DNA of 64,000 nucleotides from Clostridia bacterium (GTDB lineage: Bacteria > Bacillota > Clostridia > Oscillospirales > Acutalibacteraceae): assembly GCA_017452785.1 (NCBI GenBank), contig JAFTLT010000017.1, positions 1 through 64,000 on the forward strand. Direction: 5' to 3'. The first letter of the stretch is position 1. Each line of letters begins with the position of its first letter. This document shows, in pieces, positions 8,625 through 16,474 of this stretch. The notes under the pieces were generated by a model, which was not told the DNA's origin, did not search any database, and saw only the letters and a program-made list of their open reading frames with translations. Position numbers and translations under genes: made by a program.

Positions 8625-8660
8625 TGCCTTCGGCATCAGTGAAGTTTTTGCTTTGCAAAA
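8625..8660 (+). repeat. Two mini-hairpins between the secB-like and DUF1292 genes
   Basis: GATGCC-TTCG-GGCATC-type and TTTTGC-TTT-GCAAAA stems lie head to tail, spaced by a CAGTGAAG word. The style matches the iterated mini-hairpin repeats at 18061-18142 and 29915-29990. Confidence 0.5.
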
Positions 8661-8680
8661 GTTATGACAGGAGGAAGGTT

Positions 8681-8968
8681 ATGTCAGAATTACTTAATCA
8701 GCTTAAGGATGAGGAGCTTGATTTCACTGTTCGTTTCACCGACACTGACGGTGTTTACGGGGAGTATGAATTTCTCGATATAGTTCTTTATAAGGGCTGT
8801 GAATATGCAGTTGTGGCGCCTTTGGAGAATGACGGCTACGTGGATATTTTCCGCATAATGGCTGTGAATGATAAAGAGGTTTATGTCAGAGTCAAAGACG
8901 ATAATGACTTAGAAGAAATCTTTGAGATTTTCAGAATGAAAAACGAAGACGAATTTGATTTTGAGTGA
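8681..8968 (+). CDS. DUF1292-family small acidic protein
   Basis: A 95-aa acidic protein with the DUF1292 pattern: a short beta domain including FLDIVLYKGCEYAVVAPLE and an aspartate-glutamate-rich end. DUF1292 proteins are widespread in Firmicutes and of unknown function. I chose the ATG at 8681 because a GAGGAAGG ribosome site lies just before it; the open frame extends upstream to 8621, but that part has no ribosome site and overlaps two small hairpins. The next gene starts 10 bases after its stop. Confidence 0.8.
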   Translation: MSELLNQLKDEELDFTVRFTDTDGVYGEYEFLDIVLYKGCEYAVVAPLENDGYVDIFRIMAVNDKEVYVRVKDDNDLEEIFEIFRMKNEDEFDFE

Positions 8969-8978
8969 GGTTATAAAA

Positions 8979-10433
8979 ATGAAGACTTTAAGAAAAACTA
9001 TAGCTGTTATTCTTTCGGCAATTATGATTTTTGCTTGCTGCGGTAACGCTGCAGCGGCTGATATGACAAAAGAAGTGTGGGACACACGCTGGGCGGAAGA
9101 CACTAAAGAAATTTCTGCTGCAGTGACTATGTTCCCCGGTAGTGATGAAAATGACAGAAACATTGCATGGTACAGTGCCTCAGAGGATGGCTATGCACTG
9201 CTTTCAGGCATAAATGGCACAGAAAAAATAACTGCAGCTTCAAAAGAGACTGCTCAGGGTGATTACAGACTTTCAGTCAGCTTTACAGATTTGGCTGAGG
9301 GTGAATATACATATAAATGCGTAAGCGGTGACTTTGAAAGTGAAACATATTCTTTCAGCGTTAAGAGTGCTGACACCTTCACTGCCATGTATGTAACCGA
9401 TATTCACGTGGGCGAGGATGACGAAGATGTTTTTGCTGTACGTGATTCAGCCTTCAAAACAAATGAGACCTTTGCCACCGCATATAATAAGGCACAGCAA
9501 ACAGGCGACGGCCTTGATCTTATTATTTCATCAGGCGATCAGGCTTCTTTAGGTCTTCGCAGTGAATATGCGGGTCTTAGCTCAAATGTTTACACTAAGT
9601 CAATTCCTTTTGCAACGAGTATAGGTAACCACGACAGAAAAAGTGTGGACTATAAATATTACACAAACCTGCCTAACGAATCGGAAATAATCAACTTCAA
9701 GTCATATATCGGCACCGATTACTGGTTCAGACAGGGCGATGTGCTTTTCCTTATGTTTGACTCTAATAACACCAGTATGGCAGGTCACAGATATTTTGCA
9801 AAGCAGGCAGTAAGGGAAAACAAAGACTGCAAGTGGAGAGTAGCTGTTTTCCACCACGATCTTTACGGCGGCAGAATTCCTCACCGTGAAAGTGAAAATG
9901 CGCTTCTTCGTCTTTTGTGGGCACCTATGGCAGATGAATTCGGCTTCGACCTTTGCCTTTTAGGTCACAGCCATTACTACACTATGTCAAATGTACTTTA
10001 TAACAATAAGACAGTGGAAAGCATTGCAGGTAAAGACTCTGTTACCGATCCCAAGGGTACAATATTTATGGTGTCAGGCTCACTTAACAATCCCCGTGAC
10101 GACACAGATGAAGAGGGCAACGAGCCTCCCGTTGGTGAAAATATCGGTTACAGCTATCTCACAACAGAAATGATATATAATCTGCTTGAGTTCAGCGGCG
10201 ACAGCATAACAATAAAGTCCTACACTGTTGAAAGCGATGAACTTATAAACACCTTCACCATAAATAAAACAAGCAAAGAGGGCGGTCATAAATACAGAAC
10301 TGCTATGTCACTGCTGAATCCTCTTGTGCACTTCATCACAAGAATTGTCAATGTTATAAATAATATCGGCATGTATCAGGATTATAAGGATCAGGGACAT
10401 GATGTACCCTTCTTTGAGGGACTAATAGGCTGA
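8979..10433 (+). CDS. Secreted metallophosphoesterase, copy 1
   Basis: A 484-aa exported protein with a signal peptide (residues 1-27, AAA/AD cleavage). Residues 45-130 look like the fibronectin-type N-terminal domain of purple acid phosphatases. The calcineurin-like metal site is complete: D141 and H143 (TDIHVG), D187 (SGDQ), N217-H218-D219 (GNHD), H292-H293 and GHSH at 329-332. It probably hydrolyses phosphate esters outside the cell. The C-terminal 40 residues form an amphipathic helix (TRIVNVINNI) and a short tail shared with the paralogue at 20815-22272. I chose ATG 8979, where the signal peptide begins. A strong terminator follows. Confidence 0.88.
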   Translation: MKTLRKTIAVILSAIMIFACCGNAAAADMTKEVWDTRWAEDTKEISAAVTMFPGSDENDRNIAWYSASEDGYALLSGINGTEKITAASKETAQGDYRLSVSFTDLAEGEYTYKCVSGDFESETYSFSVKSADTFTAMYVTDIHVGEDDEDVFAVRDSAFKTNETFATAYNKAQQTGDGLDLIISSGDQASLGLRSEYAGLSSNVYTKSIPFATSIGNHDRKSVDYKYYTNLPNESEIINFKSYIGTDYWFRQGDVLFLMFDSNNTSMAGHRYFAKQAVRENKDCKWRVAVFHHDLYGGRIPHRESENALLRLLWAPMADEFGFDLCLLGHSHYYTMSNVLYNNKTVESIAGKDSVTDPKGTIFMVSGSLNNPRDDTDEEGNEPPVGENIGYSYLTTEMIYNLLEFSGDSITIKSYTVESDELINTFTINKTSKEGGHKYRTAMSLLNPLVHFITRIVNVINNIGMYQDYKDQGHDVPFFEGLIG

Positions 10434-10442
10434 CAAATAATT

Positions 10443-10475
10443 TCGGGACAGAATAAAAATCTGTCCCGATTTGCT
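10443..10475 (+). terminator. Terminator of metallophosphoesterase copy 1
   Basis: TCGGGACAGA (10443-10452) pairs perfectly with TCTGTCCCGA (10460-10469), followed by TTTGCTTT. Confidence 0.85.
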
Positions 10476-10485
10476 TTAATTTGTA

Positions 10486-10514
10486 TTGACCTATTACTTA
10501 TTATTTGATAAAAT
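10486..10514 (+). promoter_or_regulatory. Promoter of the GDPD-like gene
   Basis: TTGACC (10486-10491), 17-nt spacer, TAAAAT (10509-10514), 35 bases before the chosen start. Confidence 0.65.
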
Positions 10515-10548
10515 AACAAAGTATTATTTATCTTGCGGAGATGGTGTT

Positions 10549-11304
10549 ATGAAAACAGGCGCAAAGATCATAATAGGTGTTACTGCCGCTGCAATTGCAG
10601 GTGCAGCTATAACGGCAGGGTACATCTGTAAGGTGAAAAGCCTTAAGGCGGTTATCCCGGAGCGCTTCACTGTTACGGCGCATACGGGCTGCGAGGGCAC
10701 TGCGGATAACACTCTTGAAGCAATTAGTGCAGGTGCCACCGCAGGGGCAGATGTGGTGGAATTTGACCTTAACTTTAACGCAGACGGTGAGCCGGTTTTA
10801 GCTCACGACGAAGCGAAGAAAGACAGTGTCACTCTCAAAGAAGCCTTTAGAACAGTGGCGAAACACGAAAATCTTAAGGTCAATGTTGATGTGAAAACCA
10901 CTGACAATCTGAAAGTCGTTGTGCAAACGGCAAATGAGTGCGGTGTTTTTGACAGAATTTTTTATACGGGTATTGAGGCAAAGGATGTTGAAGCGGTAAA
11001 GCGTGACACACCTGAGGTTTCATATTATCTCAACACAGATATAGAAAAAAGCAAAAAGAACAGTGAAGAGTATATCCGTTCTCTTGTAAGTCTCACAAAA
11101 GAATCAGGTGCTGTGGGTATTAATATTCATTACAGCGGTGCATCAAAGAAAATGGTGGATATTTTTCACGGCGAGGCCTTGCAGGTGTCTGTGTGGACAG
11201 TGAATGATGAGCTTGCCATGCACAAGGTATTGGCTCTTGGCTGCGACAACATCACAACAAGACAGCCCACGAAGCTCATAGAAGTGATAAACAGTAAAAT
11301 ATGA
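10549..11304 (+). CDS. Glycerophosphodiester phosphodiesterase-like protein
   Basis: A 251-aa TIM-barrel protein of the GDPD family, with one N-terminal transmembrane anchor (residues about 5-25). The family cleaves glycerophosphodiesters to glycerol-3-phosphate and an alcohol. Preserved features are [24 protein letters not shown] and the closing [10 protein letters not shown]. The usual HRG is HTG and the usual ENT is DNT, so two conserved positions differ while both catalytic His and the metal-binding E/D are present. The start at 10549 follows GCGGAG. The isocitrate dehydrogenase gene begins 20 bp past its stop and may be co-transcribed. Confidence 0.78.
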   Translation: MKTGAKIIIGVTAAAIAGAAITAGYICKVKSLKAVIPERFTVTAHTGCEGTADNTLEAISAGATAGADVVEFDLNFNADGEPVLAHDEAKKDSVTLKEAFRTVAKHENLKVNVDVKTTDNLKVVVQTANECGVFDRIFYTGIEAKDVEAVKRDTPEVSYYLNTDIEKSKKNSEEYIRSLVSLTKESGAVGINIHYSGASKKMVDIFHGEALQVSVWTVNDELAMHKVLALGCDNITTRQPTKLIEVINSKI

Positions 11305-11324
11305 ATTTTTCGGAGGAAAATATA

Positions 11325-12533
11325 ATGGAAAAAATCAAAATGAATAAAATCGTCGAGATGGACGGCGACGAGATGACAAGAATTATCTGGAAACAGATTA
11401 AGGATGAGCTCCTTTCACCTTATGTTGAGCTCAATACCGAATATTATGATCTGGGTCTTCCTTACCGTGATGAGACTAACGACCAGGTAAGCATTGATGC
11501 AGGTGAAGCAATTAAAAAGTACCACGTAGGCGTTAAGTGTGCAACAATCACACCTAATGCTCAGAGAGTGGAGGAGTATAAGCTCAAGGAAATGTGGAAG
11601 AGCCCTAACGGTACTATCCGTGCAATTCTTGACGGTACTGTTTTCCGCACACCTATACTTGTCAGCGGCATTAAGCCCACAGTCAGAACATGGAAAGAGC
11701 CTATCACAATTGCCCGTCACGCTTACGGTGATGTTTATAAGGCTAGTGAAATCCGCAACACAAAGCCCGGCAAGGCTGAGCTTGTTTTCACGTCTGCTGA
11801 CGGTGAAGAGGAAAGACTCACAATTTATGATTTCGAGTGTGGCGGCGTGCTTCAGGGCATGTATAACAAGGACACTTCAATTGAATCCTTTGCTCATTCA
11901 TGCTTTAAGTATGCAATAAGCACAAAGCAGGATTTGTGGTTCTCAACAAAAGACACAATCTCAAAGAAGTACGACCAGACCTTCAAGCTCATTTTTGAAG
12001 ACATCTATAACAAAAAATATAAAGAGGAATTTGAAAAGCTGGGTATTGAATATTTCTACACCCTTATTGACGATGCCGTTGCAAGAGTTATCCGTTCAAA
12101 GGGCGGTTACATCTGGGCTTGCAAAAACTATGACGGTGACGTTATGAGTGATATGGTTTCAACTGCTTTCGGTTCACTTGCTATGATGACAAGTGTACTC
12201 GTTTCACCTGACGGAAACTTTGAATATGAAGCCGCCCACGGCACCGTTACACGCCACTACTACCGTTATCTTGAGGGTGAAAAAACTTCAACCAACCCTG
12301 TTGCAACAATTTTTGCGTGGACAGGCGCACTTCGCAAGCGTGGTGAGCTTGACGGCAATAAGGAGCTTATGGAGTTTGCTGATAAACTTGACAAGGCCTG
12401 CCTTGACACAATTGAAAGCGGCAGGATGACAAAAGACCTTGTGGGACTCTGGGAGGGCAGTGAAGCAGTAGCACTGACAACTGAGGAGTTTATTATGGCT
12501 ATTAAGGCAGAGCTCGATAAGGCGATGGCGTGA
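11325..12533 (+). CDS. icd: NADP-dependent isocitrate dehydrogenase
   Basis: A 402-aa cytosolic enzyme oxidising isocitrate to 2-oxoglutarate with NADPH formation. The opening [11 protein letters not shown], the [14 protein letters not shown] segment and AHGTVTRHY mark the homodimeric subfamily II enzyme, the type shared with eukaryotes. Length is typical for that subfamily. The ATG at 11325 follows CGGAGG; an upstream ATG at 11301 overlaps the GDPD stop and lacks a ribosome site. With the aconitase-family gene at 18175 it could form the citrate-to-2-oxoglutarate arm used for glutamate synthesis. Confidence 0.95.
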   Translation: MEKIKMNKIVEMDGDEMTRIIWKQIKDELLSPYVELNTEYYDLGLPYRDETNDQVSIDAGEAIKKYHVGVKCATITPNAQRVEEYKLKEMWKSPNGTIRAILDGTVFRTPILVSGIKPTVRTWKEPITIARHAYGDVYKASEIRNTKPGKAELVFTSADGEEERLTIYDFECGGVLQGMYNKDTSIESFAHSCFKYAISTKQDLWFSTKDTISKKYDQTFKLIFEDIYNKKYKEEFEKLGIEYFYTLIDDAVARVIRSKGGYIWACKNYDGDVMSDMVSTAFGSLAMMTSVLVSPDGNFEYEAAHGTVTRHYYRYLEGEKTSTNPVATIFAWTGALRKRGELDGNKELMEFADKLDKACLDTIESGRMTKDLVGLWEGSEAVALTTEEFIMAIKAELDKAMA

Positions 12534-12583
12534 GCGCTTTGCTAAGATAACAGATAATAAAGAATATTGAATAGATATTATGG

Positions 12584-12616
12584 GGGAGGAAGGAGACGTC
12601 CTCCCTTTGCTTTTTG
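12584..12616 (+). terminator. Terminator of isocitrate dehydrogenase
   Basis: GGGAGGA (12584-12590) pairs with TCCTCCC (12599-12605), then TTTGCTTTTTG. Confidence 0.8.
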
Positions 12617-12646
12617 TTATATTAAGTATGAATTTAACAATCGAGG

Positions 12647-12675
12647 TTGATTGTTAAGATGTTGTGTGGTAAAAT
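12647..12675 (+). promoter_or_regulatory. Promoter of the DUF3842 gene
   Basis: TTGATT (12647-12652), 17-nt spacer, TAAAAT (12670-12675), 39 bases before the start codon. Confidence 0.65.
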
Positions 12676-12713
12676 GAGCTCGACAAATAAGAACTTGCAG
12701 AGGTGACATTGAT

Positions 12714-13127
12714 ATGAACTTACTTGTAATTGATGGACAGGGCGGTCAGTTAGGCAGTCAGGTTATAAAAGCTATCCACACCCGTTATAATGATATTCAT
12801 ATTGTTGCAGTCGGAACTAATGCCGCAGCAACCACATCGATGATTAAGGCAGGTGCCAATCAGGGAGCGACAGGTGAAAACCCTGTAATTGTTGCATCAC
12901 GGAAAGCAGACGTAATAATCGGGCCTGTGGGAATTGTTATTGCAGATGCACTTTTAGGTGAAATTACGCCCGAAATGGCAGTTGCTGTGGGTCAGAGTAA
13001 TGCCACAAAAATTCTTATTCCGATAAATAAATGTGAAAATATAGTTGCCGGTGTTCCAAACCTTACAACAACTGATCTTATTGACGATACTCTTAATAAA
13101 TTGCAGGGGATAATCAATAAAAACTGA
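12714..13127 (+). CDS. DUF3842 family protein
   Basis: A 137-aa cytosolic protein with a Rossmann-like start, MNLLVIDGQGGQLG, the GANQGATGENP segment and a C-terminal VGQSNATKILIPINKC. This is the pattern of DUF3842, found in Clostridia and often next to transporters; no activity is known. It is followed by an ECF transporter S component with its own promoter and leader, so the two are neighbours rather than a clear operon. The start has a GAGGTGA ribosome site. Confidence 0.75.
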   Translation: MNLLVIDGQGGQLGSQVIKAIHTRYNDIHIVAVGTNAAATTSMIKAGANQGATGENPVIVASRKADVIIGPVGIVIADALLGEITPEMAVAVGQSNATKILIPINKCENIVAGVPNLTTTDLIDDTLNKLQGIINKN

Positions 13128-13136
13128 CTTCGACAC

Positions 13137-13165
13137 TTGAAATCTGACATTTTTTGTGATAAAAT
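13137..13165 (+). promoter_or_regulatory. Promoter upstream of the ECF transporter gene
   Basis: TTGAAA (13137-13142), 17-nt spacer, TAAAAT (13160-13165). The predicted start leaves a leader of about 130 nt. Confidence 0.6.
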
Positions 13166-13243
13166 CATTTCAGTTATTCAGAAGAATAATGTTGAACAGA
13201 AGTTCGTTTTCATATTCACTATATTAATTTTTACGATACTATG

Positions 13244-13283
13244 AAGGTGTTGTTTTCTCAGAAGAGATAACTGCACCTTTTTT
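13244..13283 (+). promoter_or_regulatory. Possible attenuator in the ECF transporter leader
   Basis: AAGGTG (13244-13249) pairs with CACCTT (13274-13279) with an inner CTC/GAG stem, and the helix runs into TTTTTT. The hairpin lies inside the leader, 20 bases before the start codon, so it could stop transcription before the transporter gene in response to a signal. I recognise no known riboswitch class. Confidence 0.5.
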
Positions 13284-13302
13284 GTGTGGAAAGGATGCTT
13301 CT

Positions 13303-13845
13303 ATGAAAAACAAAAACCTCATATTAAATGTTTCTTTTTCAGGTATGTTTCTGGCTCTTGCGTATGTTTTGCCATTTCTTACGGGTCAGATTCCTGAAAT
13401 CGGCTCAAGACTCTGCCCGATGCATATTCCTGTTTTGCTTTGCGGATTTGTTTGTGGCGCACCCTATGGATTGATTGTAGGTTTTGCTGCGCCATTACTT
13501 CGTTCTCTGATATTTGGTATGCCGCATCTTTTTCCGAATGCAACGGCTATGGCTTTTGAGCTTGCAGCTTACGGACTGATGGCAGGACTTCTCTATAAAG
13601 CATTGCCTAAAAAGAAAATCTGTATCTATGCTTCGCTTGTCGGTGCAATGATTGTTGGTCGCATTGTCTGGGGTGTTGTAATGTTCTGTATTATGGGCTT
13701 TAACGCTGAGAAATTCGGCTTGGCAGCCTTTTGGGCAGGAGCATTTGTTAATGCACTTCCCGGAATTATTACACAGCTTATTCTCGTTCCGATGATTGTG
13801 ATACTTTTAGAAAAAGTAAAGATTATGCCAAATAAAAAGAAATGA
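13303..13845 (+). CDS. ECF transporter S component
   Basis: A 180-aa integral membrane protein with five or six hydrophobic segments, fitting the substrate-binding (S) subunit of energy-coupling-factor vitamin transporters: LSFSGMFLALAYVLP-like first helix, CPMHIPVLLCGF loop and a C-terminal AFVNALPGIITQLILVP. S components give specificity and share the EcfA-A'-T energising module, which is not in the window. The substrate is not evident. The ATG at 13303 follows GGAAAGGATG. A convergent terminator follows. Confidence 0.83.
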   Translation: MKNKNLILNVSFSGMFLALAYVLPFLTGQIPEIGSRLCPMHIPVLLCGFVCGAPYGLIVGFAAPLLRSLIFGMPHLFPNATAMAFELAAYGLMAGLLYKALPKKKICIYASLVGAMIVGRIVWGVVMFCIMGFNAEKFGLAAFWAGAFVNALPGIITQLILVPMIVILLEKVKIMPNKKK

Positions 13846-13939
13846 CTAAAGCAGAACCTACGATTAAAGGCTTTTCCTACCGCCATTCTGTTATGCGAAT
13901 GGCATAATCAGTCAGATATCTTCCATTTTCACAACAAAA

Positions 13940-13985
13940 AAGCAGCAGACACCAAAAAGGTAATCTGCTGCTTGAAATTTTTTGA
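13940..13985 (+). terminator. Terminator of the ECF transporter gene
   Basis: AAGCAGCAGA (13940-13949) pairs perfectly with TCTGCTGCTT (13964-13973), followed by GAAATTTTTT. Confidence 0.8.
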
Positions 13986-14003
13986 GTGAATTGCCTGACG
14001 GTC

Positions 14004-14035
14004 ATAAAAAAACAAAACCACCGTTTCACGGTGGT
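14004..14035 (-). terminator. Terminator of the rpsF-ssb-rpsR operon
   Basis: On the minus strand ACCACCGT pairs with ACGGTGGT (14017-14024 with 14028-14035), then TTTGTTTTTTTATG. A textbook intrinsic terminator 13 bases past the rpsR stop. Confidence 0.9.
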
Positions 14036-14048
14036 AATTTGTTTTTAA

Positions 14049-14291
14049 TTAGTCAGCTGTGTAAGCCATGAGTGCTACCTGACGAGCTCTCTTGATAGCT
14101 GTTGTGAGTTCACGCTGGTGACGAGCACATGTGCCTGTTACACGGCGGGGGAGAATCTTAGCTCTGTCTGATGTGAACTTGCGAAGTTTCTGAACGTCCT
14201 TGTAGTCGATGCATTCAGCCTTTTCTACGCAGAATGCGCAAACCTTCTTGCGTGACTTTCTGCCGGGACGTGCGCCTTTTTCGTATGCCAT
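14049..14291 (-). CDS. rpsR: 30S ribosomal protein S18
   Basis: An 80-aa S18, last gene of the rpsF-ssb-rpsR operon. It binds next to S6 on the platform of the small subunit. Recognised by [10 protein letters not shown], the basic [12 protein letters not shown] segment and length. The N-terminal VCAFCVEK keeps a CxxC pair seen in zinc-type S18. The ribosome site is CAGGAGG. Confidence 0.96.
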   Translation of the reverse strand: MAYEKGARPGRKSRKKVCAFCVEKAECIDYKDVQKLRKFTSDRAKILPRRVTGTCARHQRELTTAIKRARQVALMAYTAD

Positions 14292-14318
14292 GAGAATTGC
14301 CTCCTGTTAATATTTTAG

Positions 14319-14753
14319 TTAAAAGGGTAAATCTTCGTCGTCTTCGATTTCTTCAAAATCTGAGGGAGCAGCTGTCTGATAGGTGGGAGCCTGCTGAGGT
14401 GCTGCTGCAGCGGGAGCTACAGTGCCTGTTTCGGCTCTTGAACCGCAGAATGAAACTTCTCTTGCGATAACCTCAAAAGCAGTTCTCTTATTGCCGTTTT
14501 TATCCTCATAAGGACGGGTCTGAATCTGACCCTGAATGGCAATCATTGAACCCTTTGAGAAATATCTGCTGATAAAGTTTGCAGTGCTTTCCCAAGCGAC
14601 GATGTTGATGAAGTCAGTCTGTCTCTGCTCGCCTGCCTTTGCGTAGGAACGGTCAACTGCAAGTGAGAATGTGCAGACAGATCTGCCTGTTGTGGTGGTA
14701 CGGACTTCGGGGTCAGCTGTAAGGCGACCCATAAGTGTTACGCAGTTAAGCAT
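14319..14753 (-). CDS. ssb: Single-stranded DNA-binding protein
   Basis: A 144-aa SSB: OB-fold at residues 1-105 (MLNCVTLMGRLTADPEVR, VDRSYA, TDFINIVAWE), then an Ala/Pro/Gln-rich linker and the protein-interaction tip DDEDLPF. It protects single-stranded DNA in replication and repair. It sits between rpsF and rpsR, the conserved Gram-positive arrangement, with a GGAGAGG ribosome site. Confidence 0.97.
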   Translation of the reverse strand: MLNCVTLMGRLTADPEVRTTTTGRSVCTFSLAVDRSYAKAGEQRQTDFINIVAWESTANFISRYFSKGSMIAIQGQIQTRPYEDKNGNKRTAFEVIAREVSFCGSRAETGTVAPAAAAPQQAPTYQTAAPSDFEEIEDDEDLPF

Positions 14754-14766
14754 AAGTTACCTCTCC

Positions 14767-15057
14767 TTACTTTCTGATTGTAAGAACACGAAGAACGCCG
14801 TCTGTAATCTTAGCGATACGTTCGAGCTCAGCGGGGAATTCGGGAGCAGATGCATAGTTCATAAGAATGTATGCGCCTGTTGTTTCGTCTTCGATAGCAT
14901 AAGCAAGGTTGCGAACGCCGTCGTTGCCGCCGAAAGGTGCTGAACTTTCAAGAGTGCCGTTCTTAGCGATGAGAGCAGTAAACTTCTCTTCGAGAGCTTT
15001 TACGCCTTCTTCACCCTTCTTGACTGAAAATACGAACATTGTCTCATAATTGTTCAT
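14767..15057 (-). CDS. rpsF: 30S ribosomal protein S6
   Basis: A 96-aa S6, first gene of the operon. The start MNNYETMFVFSVKKGEE, the YAIEDETTGAYILMNY strand and the basic end fit the family. S6 forms a dimer with S18 on 16S rRNA. The ribosome site GGAGG sits nine bases before the ATG. The leader of about 85 nt carries short stems that may be the S6:S18 autoregulatory site. Confidence 0.96.
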   Translation of the reverse strand: MNNYETMFVFSVKKGEEGVKALEEKFTALIAKNGTLESSAPFGGNDGVRNLAYAIEDETTGAYILMNYASAPEFPAELERIAKITDGVLRVLTIRK

Positions 15058-15143
15058 GTCATTTTACCTCCTTTTGGTCTCTGGCCCCATACTGAACTAT
15101 GGAGCAAGGAATGTGCCATTTGGCGCTTCACGCACTGACACAA
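15058..15143 (-). promoter_or_regulatory. rpsF leader, possible S6:S18 binding site
   Basis: The leader can form CCATA-GTTCAG-TATGG and a GTGC...GCAC stem. Many bacteria regulate rpsF through an S6:S18-binding leader RNA; I see compatible hairpins but did not verify the conserved bulge. Confidence 0.35.
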
Positions 15144-15149
15144 TTAAGA

Positions 15150-15178
15150 ATTATAGCAGTTCCTGTCTTTTAAGTCAA
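15150..15178 (-). promoter_or_regulatory. Promoter of the rpsF operon
   Basis: On the minus strand TTGACT (15173-15178), 17-nt spacer, TATAAT (15150-15155): near consensus. Confidence 0.8.
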
Positions 15179-15249
15179 GTGAAAAGTTAAAAATTCCCTT
15201 ATATTGTCTATCTTGCTATAGTACGTGGGGGAATGAGATGAGTTTTTTG

Positions 15250-15278
15250 TTGCAAACTACCGCTAATGGTGATATAAT
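15250..15278 (+). promoter_or_regulatory. Promoter of the lipoprotein gene
   Basis: TTGCAA (15250-15255), 17-nt spacer, TATAAT (15273-15278). Confidence 0.6.
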
Positions 15279-15321
15279 TCAGGGGTGAAATGTGTCAAAA
15301 CTCTTATAGGCAGGTGAATTT

Positions 15322-16215
15322 ATGCTTAAAAGAAGTCTCGTATTTATAACTATAATAATGTGTGTGCTTTGCCTTTCTTCATGCGGCAGCAATAAGGCAG
15401 ATGTAAAAATAGGGGGAGAAAAAATACCCGTAGGCGTGTATAACTATTTTTATGCCCGGACACCCGAAGACAGTGAAGACCGCACCGCTTCGGCAGAGTA
15501 CCTGTGTAAAAAATATATTGCAGCTGAGCATCTTATGGGAAAGGAAGGCATCAGTCTGAGCACAAACCTCAAAAGAGAAGCGGCAGAAGAAACGGAAAAG
15601 CTGTGGAGTCTGTTTTCGGCATATTATGAAAGCATTGATGTGTCAAAGCAGGATATTGCAAAAATCAAAACCTATGAAATGAGCAAGAAGGCACTGTTGA
15701 ATTTTTATTACGGTGCAGGCGGCAGAGGTGAAGTGAGCGAAGACAAGCTCCGTGAGGAATTTGCCAAGACTTATGTCGGCTTTAAGGCTGTGGAGGCATC
15801 TTTCATAAAGCAGGACACAATAGGCGAAAGCGTGGAAATGGCTGAGAGCGAAAAGAAAGCGCTGCGAAGCACCTTTAAGACTATGGCAAAAAAGGTGAAC
15901 GGCGGCGAGGATATAGACAGTGTGAATGAAAGCTATAACGAGAGCCTGGGTCTTATTGTTACACAGCCCCTGAGCCTTAATGTTATAAAGGCAGATGACC
16001 CACTTTACGGTGAGGATTTCTTTTCTGAGGTTGCAGAGCTGTCTTACGGCAAAGCGGCGGTAATTGAAAGCGGCAGCAGTATATATATGCTGGAGCGTGT
16101 GCGCATTGACAGGGATGATGAGACCTTTGTGCTTTATGCTGAAGATGTGCTGGAAGATATGAAAATGGCAAGTGTGGAGAAGAAAATAGAAAAAATTATG
16201 AATGAGAATTTATGA
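15322..16215 (+). CDS. Lipoprotein with SurA/PrsA-like layout
   Basis: A 297-aa predicted lipoprotein: signal peptide with lipobox LSSC (Cys21), then a helical domain beginning VKIGGEKIPVGVYNYFY, similar to the first strand and helix of SurA/PrsA-type foldases. The remaining sequence is charged and helical. I see no clear parvulin active-site block, so isomerase activity is doubtful; a chaperone-like or unknown role is more likely. It stands alone between its own promoter and a strong terminator. Confidence 0.65.
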   Translation: MLKRSLVFITIIMCVLCLSSCGSNKADVKIGGEKIPVGVYNYFYARTPEDSEDRTASAEYLCKKYIAAEHLMGKEGISLSTNLKREAAEETEKLWSLFSAYYESIDVSKQDIAKIKTYEMSKKALLNFYYGAGGRGEVSEDKLREEFAKTYVGFKAVEASFIKQDTIGESVEMAESEKKALRSTFKTMAKKVNGGEDIDSVNESYNESLGLIVTQPLSLNVIKADDPLYGEDFFSEVAELSYGKAAVIESGSSIYMLERVRIDRDDETFVLYAEDVLEDMKMASVEKKIEKIMNENL

Positions 16216-16308
16216 ATTATGGTCGTGGGTACACTTTTCGCTGACAAGTAAGTTTTACCCACAGAGACGGTAATAAATAAATGCCGACTCTTATGATTAT
16301 AAAAGATG

Positions 16309-16346
16309 AGCAGGACACTACAGTTTGGATGTGTCCTGCTTTTTAT
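16309..16346 (+). terminator. Terminator of the lipoprotein gene
   Basis: AGCAGGACAC (16309-16318) pairs perfectly with GTGTCCTGCT (16331-16340), then TTTTATT. Confidence 0.85.
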
Positions 16347-16404
16347 TGTGGGGTTTTTTTATGTTTTTCGTTTTGGACAAATATAATTATTTCACTTTAA
16401 ACTC

Positions 16405-16433
16405 TTGAAAGTATCTATATTTAATTGTATAAT
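16405..16433 (+). promoter_or_regulatory. Promoter of malQ
   Basis: TTGAAA (16405-16410), 17-nt spacer, TATAAT (16428-16433). Confidence 0.7.
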
Positions 16434-16474
16434 ATATATTTGTTATATTTGAAAAAATACAGGAGTACCCCAAA

